Source: Amycolatopsis sp. 195334CR
GTDB taxonomy: Bacteria > Actinomycetota > Actinomycetes > Mycobacteriales > Pseudonocardiaceae
NCBI RefSeq assembly: GCF_017309385.1
Contig: NZ_JAFJMJ010000002.1
Span: 1,240,001 to 1,304,000, forward strand
Length of the DNA: 64,000 nucleotides
Direction: 5' to 3'
Part shown: positions 57,758 through 64,000 of the stretch, in pieces
How the letters are laid out: each line of letters starts with the position of its first letter
Numbering within the stretch: position 1 is the stretch's first letter
Position numbers and translations under genes: made by a program
Notes under the pieces: generated by a model
What the model was told of the DNA's origin: nothing
Seen by the model: only the letters and a program-made list of their open reading frames with translations
Databases searched by the model: none

Positions 57758-59214
57758 GCGATCCTCGCTCCCTGCTCGGTGCGGTGGTAGTCGGCCAGGT
57801 CCACGGCCGCGGTGCGGCGGCGGAACTGGCGGTTGAACCCGGGGTAGAACACGAAGTTGCGCCCGGAGTCGTCGAGGTAGTAGCTGCGGCAGCCGCCGGT
57901 GTTCCACACCGAGCCCCGCAGGCCGTGGTCCACTTCGCGCACCCAGGCGTCCTGGGCCGCCTGGGTGACCTCCAAAGTGGACAGACCGTGCCGGTCGAGT
58001 GCGCGCAGGCAGCTGAGCACGTAGGCGACCTGCGCCTCGATGGTCACCACCTGCGAGGTGTAGACCACCGAATTCGGGCCCAGCAACAGGAAGAAGTTCG
58101 GGAAGCCGGCCACCGTGGTGCCGAGGTAGGCGCGCGGACTTCCGTTCCACGCCTCGCCGAGGGTACGGCCGCCCCGGCCGCGGATCCGGCCGAACCCCGG
58201 GTGGTCGGTCATCCGGAACCCAGTGCCGAAGACGATCGTGTCGACCTCGTGCTCGACGCCGTCGGCGGTAACGATGCCGGACGGCCGCACCTCGCGGATC
58301 CCTTCGGTGACCACGTCGGTGTTCGGCTGGGTCAGCGCGGGGTAGTAGGCGTTGGAGAACGTCGGGCGCTTGCAACCGAACGCGTAGGACGGGGTGAGCC
58401 TGGCGCGCAGCAGGGGATCGCGCACCTGGCGGCGCAGGTGCGCGCGGCTGACGAGTTCCATGCCCTTGAGCAACGCGGGTCGCCGCACGAGTCCGGGCAC
58501 CAGCGCCTCCTGCACCAGGTCCAGTCCGGTCCTGGCGAGGCGCTGCGCGGCGGGGAAGCGCTCGAACAGCCGTCCGGTGATCGGCCGGTCGGGGTGCGGC
58601 ATGATCCAGGTCGGCGTGCGCTGGAAGACGGTGAGCCGCGCGGCCGCCGGCTGTAGGCGCGGCACGATCTGCACGGCCGAGGCGCCGGTGCCGATCACCG
58701 CGATCCGGCGCCCGGCCAGCTCGTGCTCGTGGTCCCATGCGGACGAGTGGAACGTGGTGCCGCCGAAGGTGTCCAGGCCGGGAAGGTCCGGTGTGGACGG
58801 TTCGCTGAACGGCCCGATCGCGCCCACCAGCACGTCGGCCTCGAACTCGCCGCGATCGGTGCGCACGCGCCAGAACCGGGCGGACTCGTCCCAGGTCGCG
58901 TCCAGCACTTCGTGGCGCAGCCGCAGGTGGGGCCCGATCCCGAAGTCATCGGCGCAGCGGCGCAGGTAGTCGTGGATCTCCGGCTGCAGCGGGTAGAGCC
59001 GCGTCCAGCGCGGGTTCGGCGCGAAGGAGAACGAGTACAGGATGGACGGGATGTCGCACTGGGCACCCGGGTAGTCGTTGACCTGCCAGGTGCCGCCCAC
59101 CTCGGCGGCGCGCTCCAGCACCACGAAGTCGTCGACCCCGGACCGCTTGAGCGCGATCGCGGTGCCGAGACCGCCGAACCCGGCGCCCACGATGGCGACG
59201 CGAACTCTGGACAT
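57754..59214 (-). CDS. Baeyer-Villiger-type flavin monooxygenase
   Basis: The 486-aa FAD/NADPH enzyme has the first Rossmann motif GAGFGGLG (about 9-16), the Baeyer-Villiger fingerprint FxGxxxHxxxW seen as FGGTTFHSSAW, and a second Rossmann motif GTGASA. It inserts oxygen next to a ketone or oxygenates a heteroatom, using NADPH and O2. ATG at 59214 lies six bases after a -10 element and lacks a ribosome site, so it is probably leaderless. It starts a five-gene operon resembling mycobacterial mymA-type clusters. Confidence 0.92.
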   Translation of the reverse strand: MSRVRVAIVGAGFGGLGTAIALKRSGVDDFVVLERAAEVGGTWQVNDYPGAQCDIPSILYSFSFAPNPRWTRLYPLQPEIHDYLRRCADDFGIGPHLRLRHEVLDATWDESARFWRVRTDRGEFEADVLVGAIGPFSEPSTPDLPGLDTFGGTTFHSSAWDHEHELAGRRIAVIGTGASAVQIVPRLQPAAARLTVFQRTPTWIMPHPDRPITGRLFERFPAAQRLARTGLDLVQEALVPGLVRRPALLKGMELVSRAHLRRQVRDPLLRARLTPSYAFGCKRPTFSNAYYPALTQPNTDVVTEGIREVRPSGIVTADGVEHEVDTIVFGTGFRMTDHPGFGRIRGRGGRTLGEAWNGSPRAYLGTTVAGFPNFFLLLGPNSVVYTSQVVTIEAQVAYVLSCLRALDRHGLSTLEVTQAAQDAWVREVDHGLRGSVWNTGGCRSYYLDDSGRNFVFYPGFNRQFRRRTAAVDLADYHRTEQGARIA

Positions 59215-59220
59215 GGGGCG

Positions 59221-59250
59221 ACCGTAGAAGCTGACATCAGCCAATGTCAA
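59221..59250 (-). promoter_or_regulatory. Promoter of the BVMO operon (leaderless)
   Basis: On the minus strand TTGACA (59245-59250) and TACGGT (59221-59226) are spaced by 18 bp, a good match to a housekeeping promoter. The monooxygenase ATG at 59214 begins six bases after the -10, where transcription should start, so the mRNA should be leaderless. Confidence 0.7.
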
Positions 59251-59267
59251 CATCAGGCGATGTCAGC
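59230..59267. promoter_or_regulatory. TetR operator array over the BVMO promoter
   Basis: TGACAT (59232-59237) and ATGTCA (59244-59249) are inverted with a 6-bp spacer and cover the -35. A further ATGTCA is at 59260-59265. The outer arms GCTGACATC (59230-59238) and GATGTCAGC (59259-59267) are perfect 9-bp inverted repeats. The adjacent TetR gene (59307-59963) is the natural candidate to bind and repress. Confidence 0.7.
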
Positions 59268-59306
59268 TTCGCGGAAGCAAATGCCAGGTTCTCGCCCGGA
59301 GAGTTT

Positions 59307-59963
59307 TCAGGAGCCCGCTTGGGCGATCTGTTCGATGACGCGGACCGCGTGCCGCACGAAGCGGTCGCGGCCGACCGGTACGCGGTCGTTCAACCAGGCC
59401 TGGTACAGCCAGGCCAGCGCGCCGAACACGGCTTGGGCGTTGAGCTCGACGTCCTGCTCGTCGGCGTTTTCCCCGGCCAGCACCGGACTGCGCAGGCCGA
59501 GCGCGATGGTCGCGGTGAACTCCTCGACCAGTTGCGTGCCCCGGCTGGCCAGTTCCGGCGCGGCCAGCGACTCGACGAAGAGCACCCGGCCCCGGCGCGG
59601 ATCGGCGGTGACGAACTCGGTGAACGCGGCGACCGCGTGGCGGACCAGGCCGGGACTGTCCGGTGGGGACTGTTCCAGCGCCGCCACCAGGACGTCCCGC
59701 GCCTGCCGCGCCACCATCTCCAGCACCGCGATCAGCAGTTCCTCGCGGCCGCGGAAGCTCTCGTAGAAGTACCGCTCGGTCAGCTTCGCCTCGCGGCAGA
59801 CGCCCCGCATGGTCACCGCCGCCACGCCCTGCGTGCCCATGATCGAGAAGCACGCGTCGAGCAGCTGGTCCCGGCGCCGCGCCTGCCGCTCTTCGGCGGC
59901 CACGCCGCGCCAGGGTCGGTGCACCCCGGTCTCGGGGTCGGGATGGGCGGCCATGCCGTTCAT
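59307..59963 (-). CDS. TetR-family regulator of the BVMO operon
   Basis: The 218-aa regulator has the HTH VTMRGVCREAKLTERYFYESF (about 50-70) and a large helical ligand domain. It is encoded just upstream, on the same strand, of the monooxygenase operon. A TGACAT/ATGTCA array in the 92-bp gap overlaps the operon promoter, so repression of that operon is likely. ATG at 59963 or a second Met at 59954 may be the start. Confidence 0.92.
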   Translation of the reverse strand: MNGMAAHPDPETGVHRPWRGVAAEERQARRRDQLLDACFSIMGTQGVAAVTMRGVCREAKLTERYFYESFRGREELLIAVLEMVARQARDVLVAALEQSPPDSPGLVRHAVAAFTEFVTADPRRGRVLFVESLAAPELASRGTQLVEEFTATIALGLRSPVLAGENADEQDVELNAQAVFGALAWLYQAWLNDRVPVGRDRFVRHAVRVIEQIAQAGS

Positions 59964-59991
59964 CCTGCCAGGCGCCCGCCGCGAACCGGCG

Positions 59992-60618
59992 TCACGCCGG
60001 GTCGGCGAGGATGCCGTTCACCCAGGAGCCGGGGCGGGTGGCCCCGTCCTGGCGCAGCACCGGCAGGTCGGCGGGCCAGTCGAGGACGAAGGACTCGGTC
60101 GAGCCCGGCGGAATGGTTTCGAGGTGGCTCGGCGTCCAGCCGGGGTCGTCGCTCTCGCCCGGGGCCAGCACGGTGATGCTCGCGGTCGCGGTCTGGCCGG
60201 GCGCCACCTGGTTGACCGGCGCGCCGTTGTCGATGCGCGGCAGGCTGTAGGTGGTGCCCATGGCGTGCTCCGGCCCGAGCAGGTCCGCCCCCGGCACGCC
60301 GTAAAGCTGGCAGTCTCGCCCGGAGATGTTGGTGTAGACCAAGGGCAGTTCGTACTGACCGGCGGCGTCGCCCACCGGCTCCGGGGCGCCCAGCTCGGCC
60401 GACAGGTCGTCGGTGGTGCACCGCGGCGTCTCCTGGGCGCTGACCGGGTTGGCCGCGCCACCGCCCCCGGCGGCCACCGCGCTGCCCGCGCCGGCCTGGC
60501 CCGGCTGCTGCGGCTGGCCTGCCGCGGTCGAACCGGACGAACCGCAGGCCGCGAGCGCGAACACCCCCGCCACCGCGGTGGTGCCGAGCGCGATCCGCTT
60601 CCTCTGGCTGCCGAACAT
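59992..60618 (-). CDS. DUF4232-domain lipoprotein
   Basis: The 208-aa protein has a lipoprotein signal peptide with lipobox LAAC (VFALAACGSSG), a Gly/Gln/Ala-rich linker and a DUF4232 domain (about 70-205) with RCTTDDLSAELG, YELPLVYTNISGRDCQLYGVPGAD (split) and a final WVNGILAD. Two Cys, in RCTTDD and RDCQL, probably form a disulfide. It is anchored outside the membrane; its function is unknown but may involve wall or ligand binding. ATG at 60618 follows GGGAGAAACC. Confidence 0.92.
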   Translation of the reverse strand: MFGSQRKRIALGTTAVAGVFALAACGSSGSTAAGQPQQPGQAGAGSAVAAGGGGAANPVSAQETPRCTTDDLSAELGAPEPVGDAAGQYELPLVYTNISGRDCQLYGVPGADLLGPEHAMGTTYSLPRIDNGAPVNQVAPGQTATASITVLAPGESDDPGWTPSHLETIPPGSTESFVLDWPADLPVLRQDGATRPGSWVNGILADPA

Positions 60619-60637
60619 GGTTTCTCCCTGTGGTTGG

Positions 60638-60649
60638 CTGTCTAGACAG
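60638..60649. promoter_or_regulatory. Palindrome CTGTCTAGACAG upstream of lipoprotein gene
   Basis: A perfect 12-bp palindrome lies about 20 bp upstream of the lipoprotein ATG, where it could affect transcription or translation of that gene. A single copy is seen. Confidence 0.4.
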
Positions 60650-60874
60650 TCCACTTCGGACGATGATCGCCGCCGGTGGACTCTCCCCGTGTCTGTCGTT
60701 CGCCTTGCGTAGAGAGGATGTTCGGCACCGGGGTGACGATGCTCGGGTGTGGGATTGGTCCCCCGTACGCAACCTTCCGCGCCGCCGCACGTCAGAAGGA
60801 ACGGAAACTGGGTGTACCGGTCCCAGGACGCGTGCGGCCTCCTCACCCGCATTTCGGTTGGGGAAGCTGGAGGC

Positions 60875-61306
60875 ATGACCGACGAAGAGATGGTGGCGAA
60901 CGCGCACGAGCGGTGGTTGTTCGGCTGGGACCGCGAACCCGGGGCGGCACCGTTCGACTTCCGCGCCGTGCAAGGCGAGTTCTACGACTGGCAGGCCGAC
61001 GACCTGCTGCTCTACGACGACGCCGATCCCGCGCACCGCGTGGCGCGCAGCGCGGAGGAGTATCGATCGTGGTGGGAGCCGGTTTTCACCGGGCTGGCCG
61101 CGGCCGGGCACGAACTGGCGGACGGGCCGCACGTGCTGGTGTCCGGCGACCTGGCCGCGTCGAGGCTGATCTTCCTGGCCAGGCTGGTCGCGGCCGACGG
61201 GACCGAAAGCCGGTTGCGTGCCACGAGTTCCCTCCTCTGGCGGCGCACCGCCGACGGCTGGCGGATCGCCTGGGACCACACGTCGTCGGTCAGCGAGCCG
61301 GTTTGA
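60875..61306 (+). CDS. SnoaL-like/NTF2-fold protein
   Basis: The 143-aa protein has the NTF2-like features DFRAVQGEFYDWQADDLLLYDDAD and the final WRIAWDHTSSV. It belongs to the ketosteroid-isomerase-like cone-fold group with unknown ligand. ATG at 60875 follows TGGAGG. Its 3' end overlaps the convergent SDR gene by 17 bp. Nothing else links it to neighbours. Confidence 0.85.
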   Translation: MTDEEMVANAHERWLFGWDREPGAAPFDFRAVQGEFYDWQADDLLLYDDADPAHRVARSAEEYRSWWEPVFTGLAAAGHELADGPHVLVSGDLAASRLIFLARLVAADGTESRLRATSSLLWRRTADGWRIAWDHTSSVSEPV

Positions 61307-62054
61307 CGTACCGGGTCACGGCCCGCCGCAGCAGGTTCGGCGCGAACCGGCGGGCGCGCCAGAGCTGACGCGTGCCGAAGCCCGGGAAGAAGAACAGCGG
61401 CGCGTCCGGATCGGCGAGGGCGCGGTCGATCGCGTCCAGCACGTCCGCCGGGTCGGCCCCGGTCCGCTTGCCGAGCACCCCGGGATCGGCGGCGCGCACG
61501 CCGTCGGCCAGCGGGGTTTCGACGTGGTCGGGACACGCGCACAGCACGCGCACCCCGGTTCCCGTGGTCTCCATGGCGAGCACTTCGCAGTAGGCGTGCA
61601 CCGCGCCCTTCGACGCCGCGTAGGCGGCCAGCCGCGGCGAGGGCAGCCAGCCGGCCAGCGAACCGAACACCACGACGGTGCCGCCGCCCGCCTCGATCAT
61701 CGGCGGTACCGTCGCGCGGGTCAGGTGCACCGTGCCGAGGTAGTTGGTCTCGTGGACCCGCCGCAGTTCGGCGGCGGGCTGGTCCAGCGCCCGGCCGATC
61801 CGGCAGACCCCGGCCGCGTGCACGACGAGATCGATCGGGCCGAGGTCGTCCACCGCCATGGCGACCGCGTTCCGCACGGCGGTTTCGTCGGCGACATCGC
61901 AGGGGTACGCGCGCATGGCGGGCGAACGCCACGCCGTGGCGGTGAGGTTGCCCGCGTCGAGGTCGAGCGCGGCCACCGGTGTGCCCGCGGCGGCCAGGCG
62001 CAGAGCGGCCAGCCTGCCCAGGCCGCTGGCCGCGCCCGTCACCAGAGCGGTCAC
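61290..62054 (-). CDS. Short-chain dehydrogenase/reductase (ADC operon)
   Basis: The 254-aa classical SDR has TGAASGLGRLAA at the cofactor site, HAAGV in place of NAG, VVFGSLAGW for the Ser strand and YAASKGAVH as YxxxK. A basic C-terminal tail (RARRFAPNLLRRAVTRYVKPAR) may touch membranes. GTG at 62054 overlaps the ADC-like gene stop (GTGA). It probably reduces or oxidises a keto intermediate of the operon. Confidence 0.92.
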   Translation of the reverse strand: MTALVTGAASGLGRLAALRLAAAGTPVAALDLDAGNLTATAWRSPAMRAYPCDVADETAVRNAVAMAVDDLGPIDLVVHAAGVCRIGRALDQPAAELRRVHETNYLGTVHLTRATVPPMIEAGGGTVVVFGSLAGWLPSPRLAAYAASKGAVHAYCEVLAMETTGTGVRVLCACPDHVETPLADGVRAADPGVLGKRTGADPADVLDAIDRALADPDAPLFFFPGFGTRQLWRARRFAPNLLRRAVTRYVKPAR

Positions 62055-62749
62055 CGCACGACCTCGGCTTCGCCGAAGGTCATCCGCATCCGCCCGATGA
62101 CGCTGGTGAACAACGCGCGCCGGGGCAGGCCGAGCCGGCGCAGTTCGTCGGCGATCGGGTGGTCGCCGAGCCGGACCTCGGCGCCGCCGGGGCGGCCGCG
62201 CACCCCGCTCGCGCGCAGGTCCCACGGCGTGCGGCGGAGCGTGCCGTCCAGGCAGGTGTAGGCGTCGATGGAGGTGGCCGCGGCGCCGCTGGGCACCGGG
62301 AGTCCGGGCCTGGCCAGCAGACCGGCCACGAACCGCCCGTCCACCCGGACCGCGCAACTGCTCGTCCGACCGGAAAACCCCAGTTCGATGTCGGCCATCT
62401 CCTTGGGAAAGCCCCAGATGGTGCGGCCCGCTTCGAGGGTGAACGGCTGGTTGACCGGCAGCCAGTGGATGAACGCCCCGACGCCGCGGCCGGTGGGGGA
62501 GCGGATCAGGAAGGCCACGCCGAATTCGTGGTACGGCCCCAGATCCCCGTCCAGGTAGCGGACGAAGACCAGCGAGCACAGCGCGCGGCCGGGCAGCGGT
62601 TCGACCAGCTCCACCCCGGCGTAGTCCAGCACCGAGCGGGCGGCGGGGGCGCGCACGGCGAAGTTCGCCGCGCAGGCGGTGGCGTCGCGGATCTCGACCG
62701 GCATCGCGACCCGCTGCCCCTGGATCAGATGTCCACTGTGGAGGTTCAT
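62051..62749 (-). CDS. Acetoacetate decarboxylase-like protein
   Basis: The 232-aa protein is of the ADC superfamily. The Schiff-base lysine motif appears as IWGFPKEMADI (about 112-122), matching the GFPK of acetoacetate decarboxylase, and FIHWLPVNQPFT precedes it. ADC-like proteins decarboxylate beta-keto acids or act as lyases/hydratases. It is coupled to both neighbours by four-base overlaps, in an alpha/beta hydrolase - ADC - SDR order that suggests stepwise degradation of an ester or beta-keto acid. Confidence 0.88.
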   Translation of the reverse strand: MNLHSGHLIQGQRVAMPVEIRDATACAANFAVRAPAARSVLDYAGVELVEPLPGRALCSLVFVRYLDGDLGPYHEFGVAFLIRSPTGRGVGAFIHWLPVNQPFTLEAGRTIWGFPKEMADIELGFSGRTSSCAVRVDGRFVAGLLARPGLPVPSGAAATSIDAYTCLDGTLRRTPWDLRASGVRGRPGGAEVRLGDHPIADELRRLGLPRRALFTSVIGRMRMTFGEAEVVR

Positions 62750-63618
62750 GCGATCTCCCGTAGGTGCCTGCGGAGGAACAACAGCTGGTGCTTGACCGCC
62801 TGCTCGAACCAGGGGTTGCCGGGGAAGACGTCGAAGTGGTCGCAGGGGTAGTGGCGCACCTCGGCGCGGGCGGCCACGGCGGCCTTCGCGGCGGCCTGCG
62901 GCGGGCTCATCCGGTCGAGGTCGGCGATCTGGACCAGCACCGGGCCGCGCACCCCGCGTGCCTGCCGCACCGGCCGGTACCGGGTGATCTCGAACAGGGC
63001 ACGCGGGTCGATCTCGTTGCGCCAGCTCGGCCCGGCCATCGCGGTGTAGGCCTCGAACTGGCCGGGCAGGGCCAGCACCGCGCCGGATCCCGGTGGTCCG
63101 ACCAGTCGCACGGCCCCGCCCTTGGCGGCGGTGAGCGCCGACTTCGCCAGCACGCCGGACCGGTGGTGCCCGGCCGCGTGCCGGGCGGCGGCGAGGCCGT
63201 CGACCATCGGCACGAGCGACACGGTGGCGGCCACCGCCTGGTCGCGGGCCGCGGTGACCAGCACGTGCCCACCGGCCAGGGACGCGCCCCACAGCACGAT
63301 CCTCCCGGGATCCACGCCGTCGAGGCCGCGTGCCGTGGTGACCGCCGCGCGGTAGTCGGCGAGCTGGCGGGCGATGGACACCGACTGCCGGGGCACCCCG
63401 CCGCTTTCGCCGAAACCCCGGTAGTCGAAGGCGAGCACGTCCATCCCGGCACGAGCGAACTCGCGGGCGAAGGCGCCGAGGCCGCAGTCGCGGGTCGCGC
63501 CGAACCCGTGGGCCATGACCACGCAAGGCACGCCGCTCTTGGAGCGCAGGTCGTCGCATTCGGCCCGGAACCGGCTTGCCGCGCAGGTGGCGCCGTCGAC
63601 GGCGAAGGTGACGGTCAT
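62746..63618 (-). CDS. Alpha/beta-hydrolase
   Basis: The 290-aa hydrolase has VMAHGFGATRD as the oxyanion region, VLAFDYRGFGESGG, the nucleophile elbow GASLAGG and a final His in PCDHFDVF. It resembles dienelactone-hydrolase or acyl-peptidase-like esterases and is presumably cytoplasmic, as there is no signal peptide. ATG at 63618 overlaps the stop of the TetR gene (ATGA), and its own stop overlaps the ADC-like gene, so all four genes form one operon. Confidence 0.9.
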   Translation of the reverse strand: MTVTFAVDGATCAASRFRAECDDLRSKSGVPCVVMAHGFGATRDCGLGAFAREFARAGMDVLAFDYRGFGESGGVPRQSVSIARQLADYRAAVTTARGLDGVDPGRIVLWGASLAGGHVLVTAARDQAVAATVSLVPMVDGLAAARHAAGHHRSGVLAKSALTAAKGGAVRLVGPPGSGAVLALPGQFEAYTAMAGPSWRNEIDPRALFEITRYRPVRQARGVRGPVLVQIADLDRMSPPQAAAKAAVAARAEVRHYPCDHFDVFPGNPWFEQAVKHQLLFLRRHLREIA

Positions 63619-64000
63619 GGGCAGCTGCCGTAGATCGTCCGCAGCCACACCGTGACCAGCGTGTCCATCAGCGCGTCGGTGGGTACGGAACTGCCGCGGG
63701 AGAGCCGTTCCAGCGCGCGGTCGTTGAGTTCGAGCAGGACGGTGGCGAGCAACGCGGCGTCGGGTCCCTCGGGCGCGTGACCCGCCGCGCGTTCCTGGTC
63801 GATCATCTTCGCCACCTGGGGCACGAACGATTCCCGGTCCCGGTCCCAGAGTTCGCGTACCGTCCGGTCGGCGTCACGGGCGTCGAGCATGGCGCGGAAG
63901 ACGTGGCGGTGCTTGCTCCACGCCTCGAAGAGACCGGCCGTGGTGCGGCGGATCCGCTCCTCGGGCGTGCCCTCGGCGGACAGCAGCGCGGTGCCCGCGG
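63615..64000 (-). CDS. TetR-family regulator, C-terminal part (start outside window)
   Basis: About 127 codons of the ligand domain are visible, beginning TALLSAEGTPEERIRRTTAGL and continuing HRHVFRAMLDAR, VPQVAKMIDQERAAGHAP and RLSRGSSVPTDALMDTLVTVW. This is the usual C-terminal layout of a TetR protein; the HTH lies beyond base 64000. It is coupled to the alpha/beta-hydrolase gene, so it probably autoregulates the operon. Confidence 0.85.
   Translation of the reverse strand, partial: AGTALLSAEGTPEERIRRTTAGLFEAWSKHRHVFRAMLDARDADRTVRELWDRDRESFVPQVAKMIDQERAAGHAPEGPDAALLATVLLELNDRALERLSRGSSVPTDALMDTLVTVWLRTIYGSCP

Noticed and set aside
1-64000. tRNA, rRNA, insertion sequence, prophage or origin
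   Set aside because: No cloverleaf, rRNA core, transposase, integrase, phage structural gene or DnaA-box cluster was seen on reading both strands.

Overview
The window is high-GC DNA with dense, often overlapping genes, GTG/TTG starts and many TetR/MarR/SARP/ECF regulators. It carries a complete conservon (CvnABCD), an LAXTG-anchored surface protein and Ser/Thr kinases with extracellular sensor domains. Together these point to a filamentous actinomycete of the Pseudonocardiales, most like Amycolatopsis. The genus is an inference, since no rRNA is present. I see no rRNA, tRNA, CRISPR array, transposase or prophage. The region reads as chromosomal accessory and secondary-metabolism territory made of small regulated catabolic operons.

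Layout. 1-6.1 kb: a LacI regulator (cut by the window edge) divergent from a PhyH-type dioxygenase, then a kinase fused to an amino-acid-type solute-binding domain, a sirtuin, and an ECF41-type sigma factor with an NTF2-like protein. 6.1-9.8 kb: a divergent set of membrane proteins with a cupredoxin-like lipoprotein around a palindromic control region. 9.8-16.3 kb: GNAT, secreted hydrolase, an unknown 311-aa protein, SARP regulator, an ECF sigma factor with a fused zinc finger, TetR and a secreted SGNH hydrolase. 16.3-20.8 kb: a sugar-acid catabolic locus (IlvD/Edd dehydratase, IclR, FAH-family protein, zinc dehydrogenase). 20.8-24.7 kb: metallophosphoesterase, a perfect 27-bp-arm palindrome, and a glycerate kinase coupled to a DASS-type transporter. 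25.2-29.0 kb: the conservon.

29.2-31.7 kb is the most interesting locus: a DMATS-fold aromatic prenyltransferase, a heme-oxygenase-like diiron oxidase (HDO) candidate and a nucleotidyltransferase-fold protein, closely packed on one strand and apparently leaderless. 31.6-39.2 kb: an odd antisense-overlapping gene, LysR/SDR, a CoA-transferase, a large membrane protein, and an aldehyde dehydrogenase with a divergent TetR. 39.2-39.4 kb: a nested palindromic element supplies the stop codons of both flanking genes. 39.4-46.0 kb: DUF885 peptidase divergent from a kinase with an extracellular CBM2 domain, an Rrf2-regulated MFS exporter with two matching operators, and the surface protein.

46.0-54.4 kb: a TetR/membrane-protein pair, then a MarR-controlled operon with a clear 18-bp operator (MHS transporter, degenerate MBL protein, FAD monooxygenase, unknown protein, fumarylacetoacetase, NTF2-like protein), probably aromatic-acid catabolism. 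54.4-60.0 kb: a TetR-controlled operon encoding a Baeyer-Villiger-type monooxygenase, a PF10118 diiron protein, a ferredoxin reductase, an SRPBCC protein and an SDR. 60.0-64.0 kb: a DUF4232 lipoprotein, an NTF2-like protein, and a coupled TetR / alpha-beta hydrolase / acetoacetate-decarboxylase-like / SDR operon running off the window end.
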